Assembly: GCA_038502055.1 (NCBI GenBank)
Contig: JAXRKN010000037.1
Location: forward strand, 4,030,001 to 4,094,000
Length of the DNA: 64,000 nt
From: Tanytarsus gracilentus
Taxonomy: Eukaryota; Arthropoda; Insecta; Diptera; Chironomidae
Direction of reading: 5' to 3'
Part shown: piece by piece, positions 37,401 to 50,300 of the stretch
Position numbering within the stretch: position 1 is the first letter of the stretch
How the letters are laid out: each line of letters begins with the position of its first letter
The notes under the pieces: model-generated
Told to the model about the DNA's origin: nothing
Seen by the model: only the letters and a program-made list of their open reading frames with translations
Database searches by the model: none
Program-made: the position numbers and the translations under genes

Positions 37401-40269
37401 TTTTCTGGCAGATTTTTCTGAATTTACTCTCGCGTGGAATCGAAAAGAGAGGAGTGTCGAAAAAAGGATGATTTTCTCTTAAATCTTCTTCACGTTGATT
37501 TCTTCTCATTTCAGCTTGTTGCCTCTTGGCTTGCAATAATTTGATGTCCAAGTCATGTGGACGGACTCTCGATGTGACTCGAGTTGCAGCTCCAATATCA
37601 CCATTTTCCATTAAGTGTTCATATGTCTGCTTGAGTTTAATTGAACCACTTCGAACACTTCTTCGAATTGACCGCGATCCAAACTTCTTTTGCTCAACAC
37701 GCCAACCAGCTTTTGTTTGAATTGTGCCTTGAGGTTTGAGTCCACCTTTAATTGGCAACATTGCCGAATCACCCAACATTAATCGCTGATTATTAGAGTC
37801 ATTTATGATGTGAGCTATAGCTGATTTCTTTAAATTGGGTCCAATTGATCGCACTTTCAAAGTTCTTGTCATTAGTCGCATTGGTTTTTGTTTTCGAAAT
37901 GCAACATTCGCCTCCCAAACTTCACTCACCGGTTTCTTTGAATAGCCCTCAGAAAATTCATCTTGCTCCATGTCGATAACGAAGTTTTTCATAAACGATT
38001 CACGAACTTTTGGAAGGACAAAGTCGGATGGTATTCGATGTAAAATTGTCATTTGAGGCGAGTCTGGAAATTTTTCAAATATTCTCAATCGAAATGGTAA
38101 AGTTTCTTTAATTTCAGCGCTTTGTTCCCGAAACTTTAGCTGTTTTAACTTTTTGATATCCTCATCGAGTTCCAAGTTATCCAAGATAACAGCGACGAAC
38201 AAGCTCAACACAATGAGGGTCACAAATAGATGGTAGAGTATGAAATAGACAGCGACAAGTGGTGTCAGCCTCAATGGCGTTCTTATCATAGTCTCATCCA
38301 TGACTTCAACCCACGCTTCTTGAGTGAGGATCTGGAACATACTCATAAAGGCCTCGGGAAATGATTCGAACTTTGTAAAGTCACAAAGGAAGCAGAAAAG
38401 TTGCATCGAAATGCTCGAGCTGATAATCAGTAAGCACATGGTGAAAATTATCAGCGACCCAAGCTTTTTTCCAGGTCCAAAGATTTTATAAACGAATCCT
38501 TCCAAAAGCGGTGACGCTTTAATTAATCTCACGACTCTCAGAACTTGGAAGTATGTGAACACTGAGAGATAGAAAAATGGTACAATGTGTAAAGATGTTC
38601 CGATCGCTAGCAGTAGTTCAAATTTATGTATCGAGTGCTTGAAGTATCCTCGAAATCCCAAACACCATATTTTGAAGACTGTCTCAAAGTCGAAGAAAAT
38701 TGTAAAAATTATTTCGATGTAATAATATTTTTCGTAAAAAACTTCTCGCGGTCTTCCGTCGTGCTTGAATGACATCGTGGCCATCACAAGACCATTTGCT
38801 AAAATAACTGTCATGACTGTTGTTCTAAAGTATGCGGATTTAATAATTCTTAGGCATGTCTTGTTGGCACTTCCATGCTTGTTATCATCAATCGCCATAA
38901 GTTTCCATCCACTATCATCTCCAATGAGCATGTGTGATGCATTGCTCTTTTGAATTTGACCTCGCACTCCCCACATTTGTTGAAATTGAACTCGAATCTC
39001 ATTGAAAGTTTCCGTAATGACAGCAATGAAAACATTCTTCACCAACCATGCGAGGAAGAATATCATTGTGCTGAAATAGAAGACGGCACGCCACGCTGGA
39101 AGTGAGTCAATGGCTCGGTACATAATGAATACCCAGCCTTCTTGACTTGCGGCTTGATAAACAGTAAACACGCTCGTGAAAATTTCCTCAAATCCTTGAT
39201 AGCCTTGCTGGTAGCTGGTTAAAAAATCAGTTTTCAAACATTTCATTCCTTCGGGACACTAAAAAATAATTCATTATTTTATCTTAAAAACCTATAGAAA
39301 TGATCTTTAATACCTGATAGCCACCCGATTCAGGATCCATTGAACAAAAGGTGTCAGGTATTGCCAGATCGTTGATGTAAATTGGGCCTCGCTCGTTTGT
39401 TGAATTCAACACGCAGTGACTTTTCAATTCTCCAAAAAATTGGACACCAAGCAATCCATAGAGAGCCATAAAAAATATGAAGAACAGTGTCACGTTGTAA
39501 ATTTGTTGACTCGAACGCCTAAAATTTTAAAAAATTATTTTTGATCCAGAAAATTTAGAATTAAATTGCTCACTTGAAAATGCTCTCAATTCTGCTCTTT
39601 GGCATTGAAAACTTCAAAAATATCCTCAAAAATCGTATCATAATTAATGGCCTTGGTGATCTCAATATGGAAAGCGGCGAATATTTAGGAACAATCGAAA
39701 AAAGTTCCAACACGTGCAGAATTATCGATACCCATAAAAATAAGCACATGCTTGCATCGAACTGGCACCATCGACTCTTGAGATATGGCTTTTCTCCTTT
39801 AATAAATCCTCGAATTGATATTTTTGTTATCATTTCAGCGGTGAATAGGAGACAAACGGAGACATCGCAAAATAGTGTTAAGAATTTTAACGGCGGATAT
39901 CGTTCGAAGGTTTTTGGTGTGTTGAGACATACGGAGAAGAGGGATACGAGAGCACAAAGACGCATTAAGCGTCGTACCCAGAGCTAAAAAGAGTAAAAAA
40001 TATTTTATTTGTTTTGGAGTAAAAGTAGGACAGTGAACTGAGTGGCCTTGAAAAATTTTCAGGGGTGTTGCAAAGAATTTTCATAAAAAATTTACAACTG
40101 GCTCAATTTTGAGTTGAAAAATATTTTCAATCCTTTAATGTAAGAAAAATGAATTCCCCACCTTATTAACCCACTCAACATCCGTGCTCTCGTTCAGAAT
40201 GTCCTCGTTCCCATAGTCAGCCAAGATTGTGTCCTGCTTAAGGGACTGTTTTCTTCCTAGCATTTTCAT
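34452..40269 (-). CDS. na: Sodium leak channel NALCN (narrow abdomen)
   Basis: Complete gene in nine coding exons on the minus strand: 40162-40269, 39574-39983, 39314-39518, 36181-39258, 35990-36126, 35543-35940, 35207-35480, 34972-35131 and 34452-34907; phases agree, 1741 residues (human NALCN 1738). It begins MKMLGRKQSLKQD. Four six-helix repeats. Selectivity filter EEKE is visible: AASQEGWVF (I), LTQEAWVEV (II, Ala where NALCN has Gly), LSFKGWLDV (III, Lys), VTGEDWNKI (IV). Linkers are conserved (FVYKIFGPGKKLGSL, LLTVDQRRW, IAQPLHLPPRP). The C-terminal region keeps VEVDPQKD-type GRLEVDPQKD and RSVDIRKSLQLEELLARE, then an insect-like tail with seven His in a row. Plasma-membrane leak conductance; in flies needed for locomotor rhythms and anaesthetic response. 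The 3.1-kb exon 4 codes for most of repeats I-III uninterrupted. Confidence 0.97.
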
Positions 40270-41262
40270 TTCGATACGATAATTTTTTTTCGTTTTAAAT
40301 TAATTTAAAATCGTTGGCACTTAAATTTCAATGGAAATAAAAAATTTATTTTGTGTGAAAAACTCGTCAGACATTTTGGATTTTCCATGGAAGAATTTAT
40401 TTCTCGCTTTTTCACAATAAAAATGACAAAAAGTCGAATGACTTGATGTTAAAATCGTGAAGGAATCAACTCTTCACATTTTGTGATAATTATTTTTAAA
40501 AAATTTAAGAAATATCAAACGGTAAATAATAAAAAATATTTTCCTCGAACACTTTTTAGGAAAATCGAAAATTTTCTCCAGAAAATCGATAATTTTCTAG
40601 CAAACATCCATCAGCTGTTCGCTTTTCATGCACTTTTCACAAAACATTTGTAAGGTTCAGCGATTATCATTTTTTCTTATTCACATGAAAAGTACGCAAT
40701 ATTTCATGCCGGTTAATTGAAAACATTAATTTTAATTTCTTCAATTTTCAGAAAATAAAATTCAAAATTTTAATTTTTCTCTACTTTATATATAAAAAAT
40801 GAAAAACATAATTTTTGTCGCCGGCATTTATAAATAACGTATCTGAAAAATTTATCTTTTTTAAAGCAATTCCAGAGAACATAAGGTACTGAAATAAATT
40901 GGGCAATCTCAAAGTTAGGAACAAATTTTAAAAAAATTATTTTTTAAAGAATTTAAAAATTATTTCTAGGATTTTTAGTAAATTTTTGGTTACACCCCTA
41001 AAACATATGACGTCATTTTCAAACACCCTCGCATCAGCCTATGATGTTGAAGTCATTGCGGTGAAACGAACGAAACAGCGTACAATGTTTTTCGTCATTA
41101 CTCCACCGAAAAAGAGAATATAAAAAAAATCATTTCAAGTTCGTATTCTGAGTGAAGTAATAAAGCGATTTGGTACTTTATAGAGTGCTGGTCTTGATAC
41201 TTAATTTTGTGCATTATCAAGTGCAGGAAAATTGTAAAAAAAATTAAATCTAATCGATCAGC
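40270..41262. promoter_or_regulatory. Divergent upstream region of narrow abdomen and the PET-LIM gene
   Basis: 993 bp between head-to-head start codons. A full palindromic CRE (TGACGTCA, 41008-41015) and AT-rich flanks are seen; both first exons' UTRs should lie here. No other gene. Confidence 0.5.
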
Positions 41263-41358
41263 ATGTTAACGATATCAGCGAGTGAAACACTAGTCAGTGA
41301 CTTTACGGATCTATCGATTAAGAATAGCATTCTCGATGGTGATTATGACTCGCATAAG

Positions 41359-41393
<35 letters not shown>

Positions 41394-44300
41394 CGTGTAA
41401 CATGTCGCTCATATATGCAAATGATGATTCTAATGTTGCGTGTAAAAAAGAATTTTAAAAATAGACGAAAAAAGTAATAAGAAAAACTGGAAATTCAACA
41501 TTCTCCAATAACGTTGCCGGCACATAATAAAATTCTCACTCTCTTTTTCATGAATAAAAAAATCTGAATTCCATTTTCATACACACACGTTGTGGATACA
41601 TGCATATATTTCATATTTCCTTACATCGAGCATGCTAGCGTAAATTTACCGGCAAATCGCAAACATCAATGCTTGCAAATTTTCCAAATGACATTCACCA
41701 AATAAAAATTTACATTGTTCGGATTTGATTGCGATGTCTCTCAAACATTTCCGGTGACTCAATCGTGAGGAAAATCTTTAAGTTCAACCATGCTGAGATC
41801 ATAATTTTTTTTTTAAATTTTTTTCGTGTGTAATGAGAGTAAGAGAGAAAAGAGATTCAAGTTGTTGTTGGCTTTGCATCCAAATAAAGAATAAACATAC
41901 AAGTATGAGGGAGAAGAAAAGAGTGAGAGAGAGAGAAGTAGGTCGTAATAAGAGTTCAATATATGCATGTGGAAGCACCAAAGTTGAAATAAAAATAATC
42001 AAAAATCACTTCTTTATAAATACAAATTTTCTTTTCTCGTCTGCTTGATTTTTGGATTCTGCACAATGTTGATATCACAACAGTTTTTTTTAAAGGAATC
42101 GGACAGTTTTAAAGGGAAATTCTAAAAAAAAATATTTTTGAGGCTTGCAAATTTTTAAAATTTCTTTTTTGCTGAAGTTTCCATCCCTCATTATTTTAAC
42201 CAAACGATCTTATTTAGAACCCTCGCTGTCATCGCCTCACATATGTTTTCCAAAAGCGTATTAACTTGAGAGATTTTTCACTCTCCTCTTTTGTTTATAA
42301 TTAACTTTTGTTCCATTATTATCTTATCGAAACTTTTATACAACAACCTACAATGCATAAAAAAATCTAGGTGAGCGACTTAAAAGCCCGATAAAAACAT
42401 TTGATTCACTCATCACCGAAAAAAAAGAACTCGAAATATTTTCAAAGTCAGATAAAATGAGAAGAGAACAACATGTGTACATAGACAGTTTGCAGTTCTC
42501 TATTTGTGCGGCAATTGTCATAATTATCGATGATGTAATGTTGGCCGTAAATATTGACAGCGGAAAAGAAGCGAAAAATTCTTTTTGCGAATTTAAAAAA
42601 AATTATAATTTGAATAAAGGCGATGACTCGAACGCTGAAATATGATTGAGCAAGCACGAATCAAGGTCTTTCAAGATTTTTTTCTTCTTTAAACTTCAAA
42701 CTCTTATCGTATGCACAATATGGTCTTCAAACGCCATATGTTGTCTCGAAATTTTTTTATAAAATATTAGAAAAATTTACGCAGGGAAATTTACACTTTT
42801 ATAGTAATATGATCTCATTTTCAGCCCATTCCCTTTATTATTGCATATTCTTCGTCTGACATACACCGTGAATAACCGAGAATGCGGTTGAACTACTCGC
42901 CATATCTCATTTTAACGAGTGTAATTTATAAAATTAAAAATTGTACGCAAAAATAGCATCAAAAAAAGAAAATTAAGGTGAACCAAGGTGGGGAGATGTC
43001 TACAGAGTAATTTAATAATCAAGATACACCACTTAAAAAATTGTGGTCAACCCCAAATTGCTAATACCGAAAAAAACACAAAGCAGTATGTGTATAAAAG
43101 TCAGACAGATTAACAGTATCAGCCGAGCGTCAATGATGACCTTTAAAAGCCACTCTTACACAGAAAAAGACAAATGATCTCAATACTTCAATATTTTATC
43201 ATTTGCTGCCCAAATATAAAATAAAATTGCAAAAAGGAAAGCATGAGAAAGGAGATTTATTGCGATTTTGGTTGTTACTGTTGTCGCATGTCAGACTTAA
43301 CCATTTTTGTCAGCATTCCACGGCCCAAACTAATATGTGTCCCTAATTTTTTGGCAAATGGTCAATTGATCACAGCAAAGTTTAGACAAAGGCACGCAAA
43401 ATGAAGTTAGACGATTAGATCATACTGCCTAAAATAATTCGAGAGCCTCGAATAAAAGAGTGAGAGAGACAAGATATTTCACATTATTCATACACATATG
43501 TGTGGTGCCTTTTTTTGCTCTCTTCAATGTTTTTTTTTATTTTTCATTTCTTACTCTGGTGTCGTTCACTCCAAATTATTTTTTTATTTTCTCTCACACT
43601 CGTTTTGCGTTTAATTCTTCTTCTTATTTTTTGACTTATTTAATATTTCAAAATTGACTTAATCTGACTATCAGTTTCAAATTGTTCAAATTAACATGAG
43701 AGATTTGTCACCTTAACGATATTTCTAATGTTTGACATTATCGACTTGAATTTATTTGTGGGTGGAAGGTCAGTTTTTGGTTTTACAAAATTAAATCTTT
43801 TGATGCTCTGATGATTTTCTAAAATTAATTATTTATTTTGTGTTAAATCAAACAAAAGATGAGAAAACATTTAAAAAATACTATTTTAAAAATGTGGAAT
43901 ACTTTTTATGGAATTGTAAAATGTAACACTTTGTCATAGTAAGTAGTTCGTTTAGTTCTTTCGTAGAATTAATTAAAGCACGAACAAAGAGACTGCAAAA
44001 TGTTCTTTTAACCTCCTCGTGATCAAATGTGTTTAATTGATCGGATGCACGCACATTACCTTCTAGGAATTTTTTTATAACTGTTTAAGTTCATGGAACG
44101 AGCAAAAAATTTAAGATTTGAAATTGATGAAATTTTTGTGAGGTTCTTAGTAATCTTTTTATTGTTTCTGTTTCAATTTGCATAAAATAATTTTTGAATT
44201 ATTTTTTAATTTAAAAAACAGGTGAATGTGTGTTTTATTGATGAGTCACAAATTTGAATTTTTCGAAACGTGTGGCGCCATACAGAATCGATGGCTGTTC

Positions 44301-47300
44301 TTACATGGGAACGAAAAAACTCTGCTGATAACTCCTTCTTAAGTCATCGTCCGATGTATCGGTGATTTTATGTCGATTCTCATTCTTTGCAGCACGTAGC
44401 TGCTCACGATACTCGCGAAAGCTTACGCGCTCATTTTCATCGCGTTTTAAATTATTTTGATCTGCTTGAGTAACTAGTAATCTCGTCGATGGAGGTGCAT
44501 TTGATCGCGTAGTTTCCACAGATTTTTTGTCACAATTAGTTTTAACTCCATTTTTAAGAGCAGATCTTGTTTTTTGCTGCAGTGGACTTGCGACTCCTAT
44601 GGGTCGCTTATTTGTGTTGCGCAAATCAATTTCAATGCGAATCGGTGCGGGTGTTGATGACTTTTTACTGCTTTCATACTCACGTACATTTCGATAATCG
44701 GGTTGCGATGATTTCATGATACTCGTAAGCTTTTGATTGCTTCCATTTTCGTAGTTGCGCTGCTGCGAGACTCTTAATGGTCTCGAATGTGACTGCCTTC
44801 TTTCCGCGTCGTTAATAGAACTTTTTTTCATGATAATTCCGCTATAATAATCTTTCTCTTCGTCCATTTTACATTGTATCTCAACCTCACGTGTCGACTT
44901 ACGGCCACCACCCGAGATGAGATTAAAAATATTCTTTGATCGTTTAATTGTGCTCTGATCTGAGCTGTGACTAGATGGAGCTGGACTTGGCTCCTTTTTT
45001 GAGTCCCTCCTCTTCCATAAATTCTTTTCGATTTTCCTTATGAAACTCTCGACGCGCTTCGGCTTTGCTGACTTTGTGAAAGTATTTGCATTGAGATTCT
45101 CCGATTCTTGACTCAGTAAACTCGCTCGCTTCTTGTCCAACTTTCGGTAAGTGTCGGTATTGATGTAAAGAGATTTCTCATCGTCCACAATGCTTCCTAA
45201 AAAGGAGTAATGAGAGAAAGGTGTCATGATTAATGTTTCGTGAATGTGGGTGAGTTTATTGTCCATCGTCATTGAGCGAAAAAGAAATTCTAAATTTATT
45301 CGACACTCAAATTTTATGATCTAGTTATCTAGTTTTCAAGCAAAATTTTTAAAATTAAAAACTCACCTCGCATTTCACTTCGACTACCACGTATGTAGGT
45401 GTCATAGGATTTGTCACTTCGATCAGTGCCATTATGCTTTTTCTTTGATCTTGTGTAAGTGCTATAATCTCCACCTCCATTTGTTGGCTTCTCATCTGTT
45501 GAATCGTCATAATTTTGATGAGATTTCACGATAAACGTCTCACTCCGAACGATGCCATTAGATGTCGGCCGTTGATCGTGTTTGGTAAATGTATCATTTC
45601 GATTTATGGCGCTCGATGACGTGATTTTTGATGACGGTTCTCGTGAATTGACTCGAGTACGTGATGGTTTTTGTGGGTGGTATGTGGAATTTAATTCGAC
45701 ACGCACTACGTTAGTGTCATAGTTGTTATGAATTCTATTATACATGCTTCAACTTTCTTCCGCTTTAATGGTGTAATCCATACGAACTATTTGCGCGAGA
45801 CTTGTTGGTCGACTGCCGGTTGAATATGAACTGACGATGTGCTGTGGAGCTAGTCGCAAAAGCGACTATGACAAACGTTGAAAAGTGATTTTTCTGCTTT
45901 GCTTTTACCCTACCTCGGTTGCGGCCAATTTTATTTGTTCGAACCAAAAGTTACACCTTTGCAAAAAAGTATAAAAATATTACTAAAAAAGTGGATTCGA
46001 CGAAGAAAGATCTTTCTCGGTGGTGTTTTGCACTTATGGGTCCAAAATATACTGAATTGACTCACTTGAAAAAATAAATAAATGATTGAAGCAAAAGAGC
46101 AAAAGTGTGGAAGTGAAATAGTCGGAGTGTACTGGGCAATTTGAATGTCATTGAACATGCACAAAGCCTTTTACGGAAAAAAATGTATAAAGGAATTTAA
46201 CTAAATTACACACAAACCTGATTTATAGTGATCGAGAATGGATTAATCCAAGGGGTGGTAAATTTTTATTTCAAAATGTTTTAAAAAATGTTTAAATTAA
46301 AAGTTCATGTTGCACTTTTTTAAATTTAAATCCCCCGTTCATTTTTTGTCCACCCCTGAAAAAATATAAAATCGTCATCAAATCTTCCAGTCAAGAGTAA
46401 TTTTATTGTCTCCTCGTGCGAAATACGAACATTGAGACAACTTTATGACGTGATGACGACGAATTTAACTTTTTTCCGTAATGTCTGGGATGCGAAGGCG
46501 GAAAACCTGTATTCGGAAATGAGTTTAGTGACTAAATTAGAAAAAATTTCTCTCTCTCTCTCGCTGTTGTTGACTCCACAACTTGCCATTGACTCACACG
46601 TTCATTCTCCAAATGCAATCATGGATGACGATTCGATCAAAAGAATAAACAAGTGAGCTTGAAATACTCACGGGGAAGTGTAAAAGATGTAAAAAACAGA
46701 TTTAATCGAGTTGATTCTTGCGCTTACTGTAAAGAAGGCAAAAATCCATTTTGCAGTCGTCATTCGAGTGTCGAGGAGGCTTACAGTTAATTTTTTTCTC
46801 TCTTGTACTCTCTTAAAATGGTAATCAATCACGACAAGCATACATCTACATGCTCACGGTGCACATTGTGCTAAATAGCATTTTCTCACATTTCTTCCAT
46901 TTAACTTTATTTGTGCGGAGAGAGAGAGAGAAATTCCTTGAAAACATAAAATAAAGTCCTTAAAAGGAATGTTGTAGAAATTGAGATTCATGCTATTGAG
47001 GCAAGGTTGTGCAAATATTACATAAACATATATTGAACATGATAAACTGGCACTTTTTGACATTTGAGTGATATTAAAAAAATTGTCTAGATTTTAAATT
47101 AAATTTTAAGATTTTTTGTTAAAATTTAAAATTTTTGTTAAACTTAATTTTATTTTACTCAACATCAGGTTATTGTGTGCATACTTGAAATGTATGCAAT
47201 AACGTAAAAATGTCTAGTAATACATTCTTTATTTTCCTTCCTTCTTTTTTTTATTACAGAGTCTCATAATAAATGAGGTAGATGAAGGAACGGAGTGCGA

Positions 47301-50300
47301 AAATTGTCCAAGTCAATGTCCGGGGTTCAAAGCACATGAGTGGAGGTGAGTGAGTCTATTAACTTAAAAAAAGCAGATAAACATATGTGCACGGCACGTT
47401 GTCTTTTTTTGTATGTAAACAGAGAGAGCTTTTAATAAGCTTTTATTTTTACTCTCTTGCGGCATATATATTTCTCACTAATACTGTTTAAAATGAAAGA
47501 TACGAACGCCGTACACGAAACTAACAAATCAACAATAAAGTCGAGATATTGTATGTAGAGAAAATGTGGTCGATTCTCTTTTCCACGTGCGAATTTTCAG
47601 TTTTCATCCAAACATCGTTAAAGATCGTCGTGAGTCTCACAAGTGTGTTCGATTAAAAAAAAAATATTTTGATAAAGTTTTTTTGACGCGATACACAAAT
47701 TTTTTTTCTCAAAGAAAATATTTTTATTGAAAAACGAGGAATTTTAAAAGCGAAAAGAAAATTAATCATCTCGAAATAAATTAAAAGTTAACTTTGTGAG
47801 GTGCGAATTTCCATCGGTTTTCTTCTCATAAAAATTTTGATAATCCAAAAAAATGCAAAGTGGCTAAAAGTTGTAAAAATTGAAATACAAGAAGTAATGA
47901 AATTTTTTTATTCATGATGGTCATCCGAGAATCTAAAAGTGGAAGTAGGAAATTTATATCATCAGTTCTGTCCGAATTGTTCCTTTGCATATTTTTTCTT
48001 TAAAATGCCACCCACAATGATGCCGGTATCATACTATGATTCTAAGTGAGGGCTGTGTATGTAATCATGAGTGTCGATGAATGAAAATTTCCTCTGTCGA
48101 AAAAAAGAAATAATAAGGAAAAAATAAAACTGGCGAGGTGTGAAAACCATAGGTGATGTTAAAATAAGTTTTAACTTTTCGGATGTAATTTTTACATCCC
48201 TTGAAGACAGTTTGCAAAATGGTGAGAATTTCCAAAAATAGCTCATTATTCAGCTCATGATTGATATCAATGTTGAGAGCTTTCATCAACCTCTCAATTT
48301 CTTATTCGCTCGTTTGCGTATTCATGGAGCGCGCGCGAAGGAATAAATTTCCATATTCCGATGAGTGTGGAAATCTGCGTTGTTTAATAAGTGATGAATT
48401 GCTTTACTCGCTATTAATTTCCAATTTTTTTATACGTATCTCTTCCCTCCGTCTAAAATTACTATTAATTCTTTATTACTTCATGTGTTTATGTGATCGA
48501 TCTCGCATAAAAAAAAATTTGTTATGAAGCTAGACATAATAAATCTGGTACGATGCTAAATTCGTTAATTTTGTCAAAGTCATCTCCCTCTTTTAGATCG
48601 TAAATATAAAATCAACATGCCATGGGGTGTGAGTCTGATTAAGTGGATTACTCGAAATGATTTTAATCGCCATTTTTTGTGTCAAAATAAAAAAGTCTGT
48701 TTGATGCTCGGGAAAGAGTTTTCGTAAATAAATCTCATCCGCGACTCATCATACTAAAAAAATTATTCTGAAAATAAATTCACAAGTAGAGTGTGTGTGC
48801 GGGATATCGCGATAATTTATGCTATGTGTGAAATTAATTATGAACTTTTCTTCTTCCTTTTTTTTTGCTCGCTTACCGCACTTGTAATTCACGCAACTCT
48901 AAAAATGTTCTATTAATTAAACTCTTAATTCATCTGTAATAACAAAGTGCTCAAATTCAAAAGTGATTAATGAGTGTAGAGATGCGTACTAAAATTACGT
49001 TACAGATTTTTTAAAATTTTAAATTAATTTTTTTTAAATTTAACTTAAAAGTGTTTTAATATGCTAATTATTACTGTAACCATTAAATTTTTATATTGTC
49101 TGTCAAAAACGGCTGTCTCATTAGAAAAACAGATGTCAGGGGTCGAGGAATTTGTATGGAAATAAATTGAGTATGCAAAACATAAAGTGAACGTCTAAAA
49201 TTCTTATATACTTTTATGTATTAACAAGATAAAAGTATATAAGTTACCGACACGTGCTTTTTGATAATTTAAATCACGACATTCATTGTGTCTTCTTCAC
49301 GTTTAGTTACTCATTGTCTCATTTCAGCGAAGTTGTTCAATTGCATTAACAGGTTGTTAAGCACAAATATGTTCACATAATACAGTGCGAACAATATATG
49401 TTTGTGCAATTACATAATTTTGCATTTGTTTATTATTCATTCATTAAGTGAAAGGAGACGATAATTTGTTCTGCAAGTAAAACCTTGAGAGAAAAAAAAG
49501 CTAATGAGAGTCGTTTAAAGATGATAAAGACATCACGAGAGTAACCTGACACGTTGTCATCATCATACCTTTTTTATAGCTTGCTCATTCTTAATTTACA
49601 CAGTCGCAAATGGTTTCATGTTTTCATATTAGTCAATGGGAGGCAAATTATGCATTTTTTAATGACCAAATAATTTTTGTCATTGTTTTTTAAACTTAAA
49701 ATAATTTTATTCTTTGTTTTAAAGTTTTTTTCCCTTTGCTTTGTTATTTTTCATAAACGCCTGCTTTCAAAATATTCTCACTTCTCATTTCATGCTATAA
49801 AAATAGAATTGATAAGAAAAGGCAAAAATAAAAGTGCGCAAGTAGTAAAATGTGTAAGTTGAGACTTTTTTGGCATATTTATATTTTGACGTTGTTCATG
49901 GTCTAAACATTATTCATTCACAAAATTTTGTAGAAAAATTTAAACGACTCGAAGACGTCGGCGATGATTAATTTGATGATATTTTTAATGTCGCACGGAA
50001 ATCTGAAGAAAATTTCGAGATTTTTTTTTGATTAAAAAAAGCACAAAAATTGGGGAAAAAGTTTCAAGCAGCAGCAGGTAACGTTTTCTTTGTAATTGAT
50101 TATTAATTTTGAAGTGCTTCAAATGTGTGCGCACATCACCGTAGCAATGCACCATACATGTTTATTTTACCGTCAAATGCCAGACATGTGTGTCACGTTC
50201 ATTTATTTTTACATTGCATTGTTGCTGAAAATTGTTCAATTTTTTAAATCTGAATGATGTCACGAAATTAAATTCTACTTTCTAAATTATTTCAGGATTA

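Larger units (their letters stand above)
41359..44300 (+). other. First intron of the PET-LIM gene, left part
   Basis: Begins with GTGAGT followed directly by a (GT)14 run (41363-41390). Contains GAGA repeats near 41924-41937. No coding exon recognised; the open frames are lysine or phenylalanine runs without features. Confidence 0.55.

Noticed and set aside
42976..43135. Possible additional PET-LIM first exon near 43000-43135
   Set aside because: No ATG with an open frame leading to a phase-compatible donor was found there.
46432..46656. 74-codon plus-strand ORF in the PET-LIM intron
   Set aside because: Part of it translates a CT microsatellite (SLSLSLLL), with no splice context or family features.
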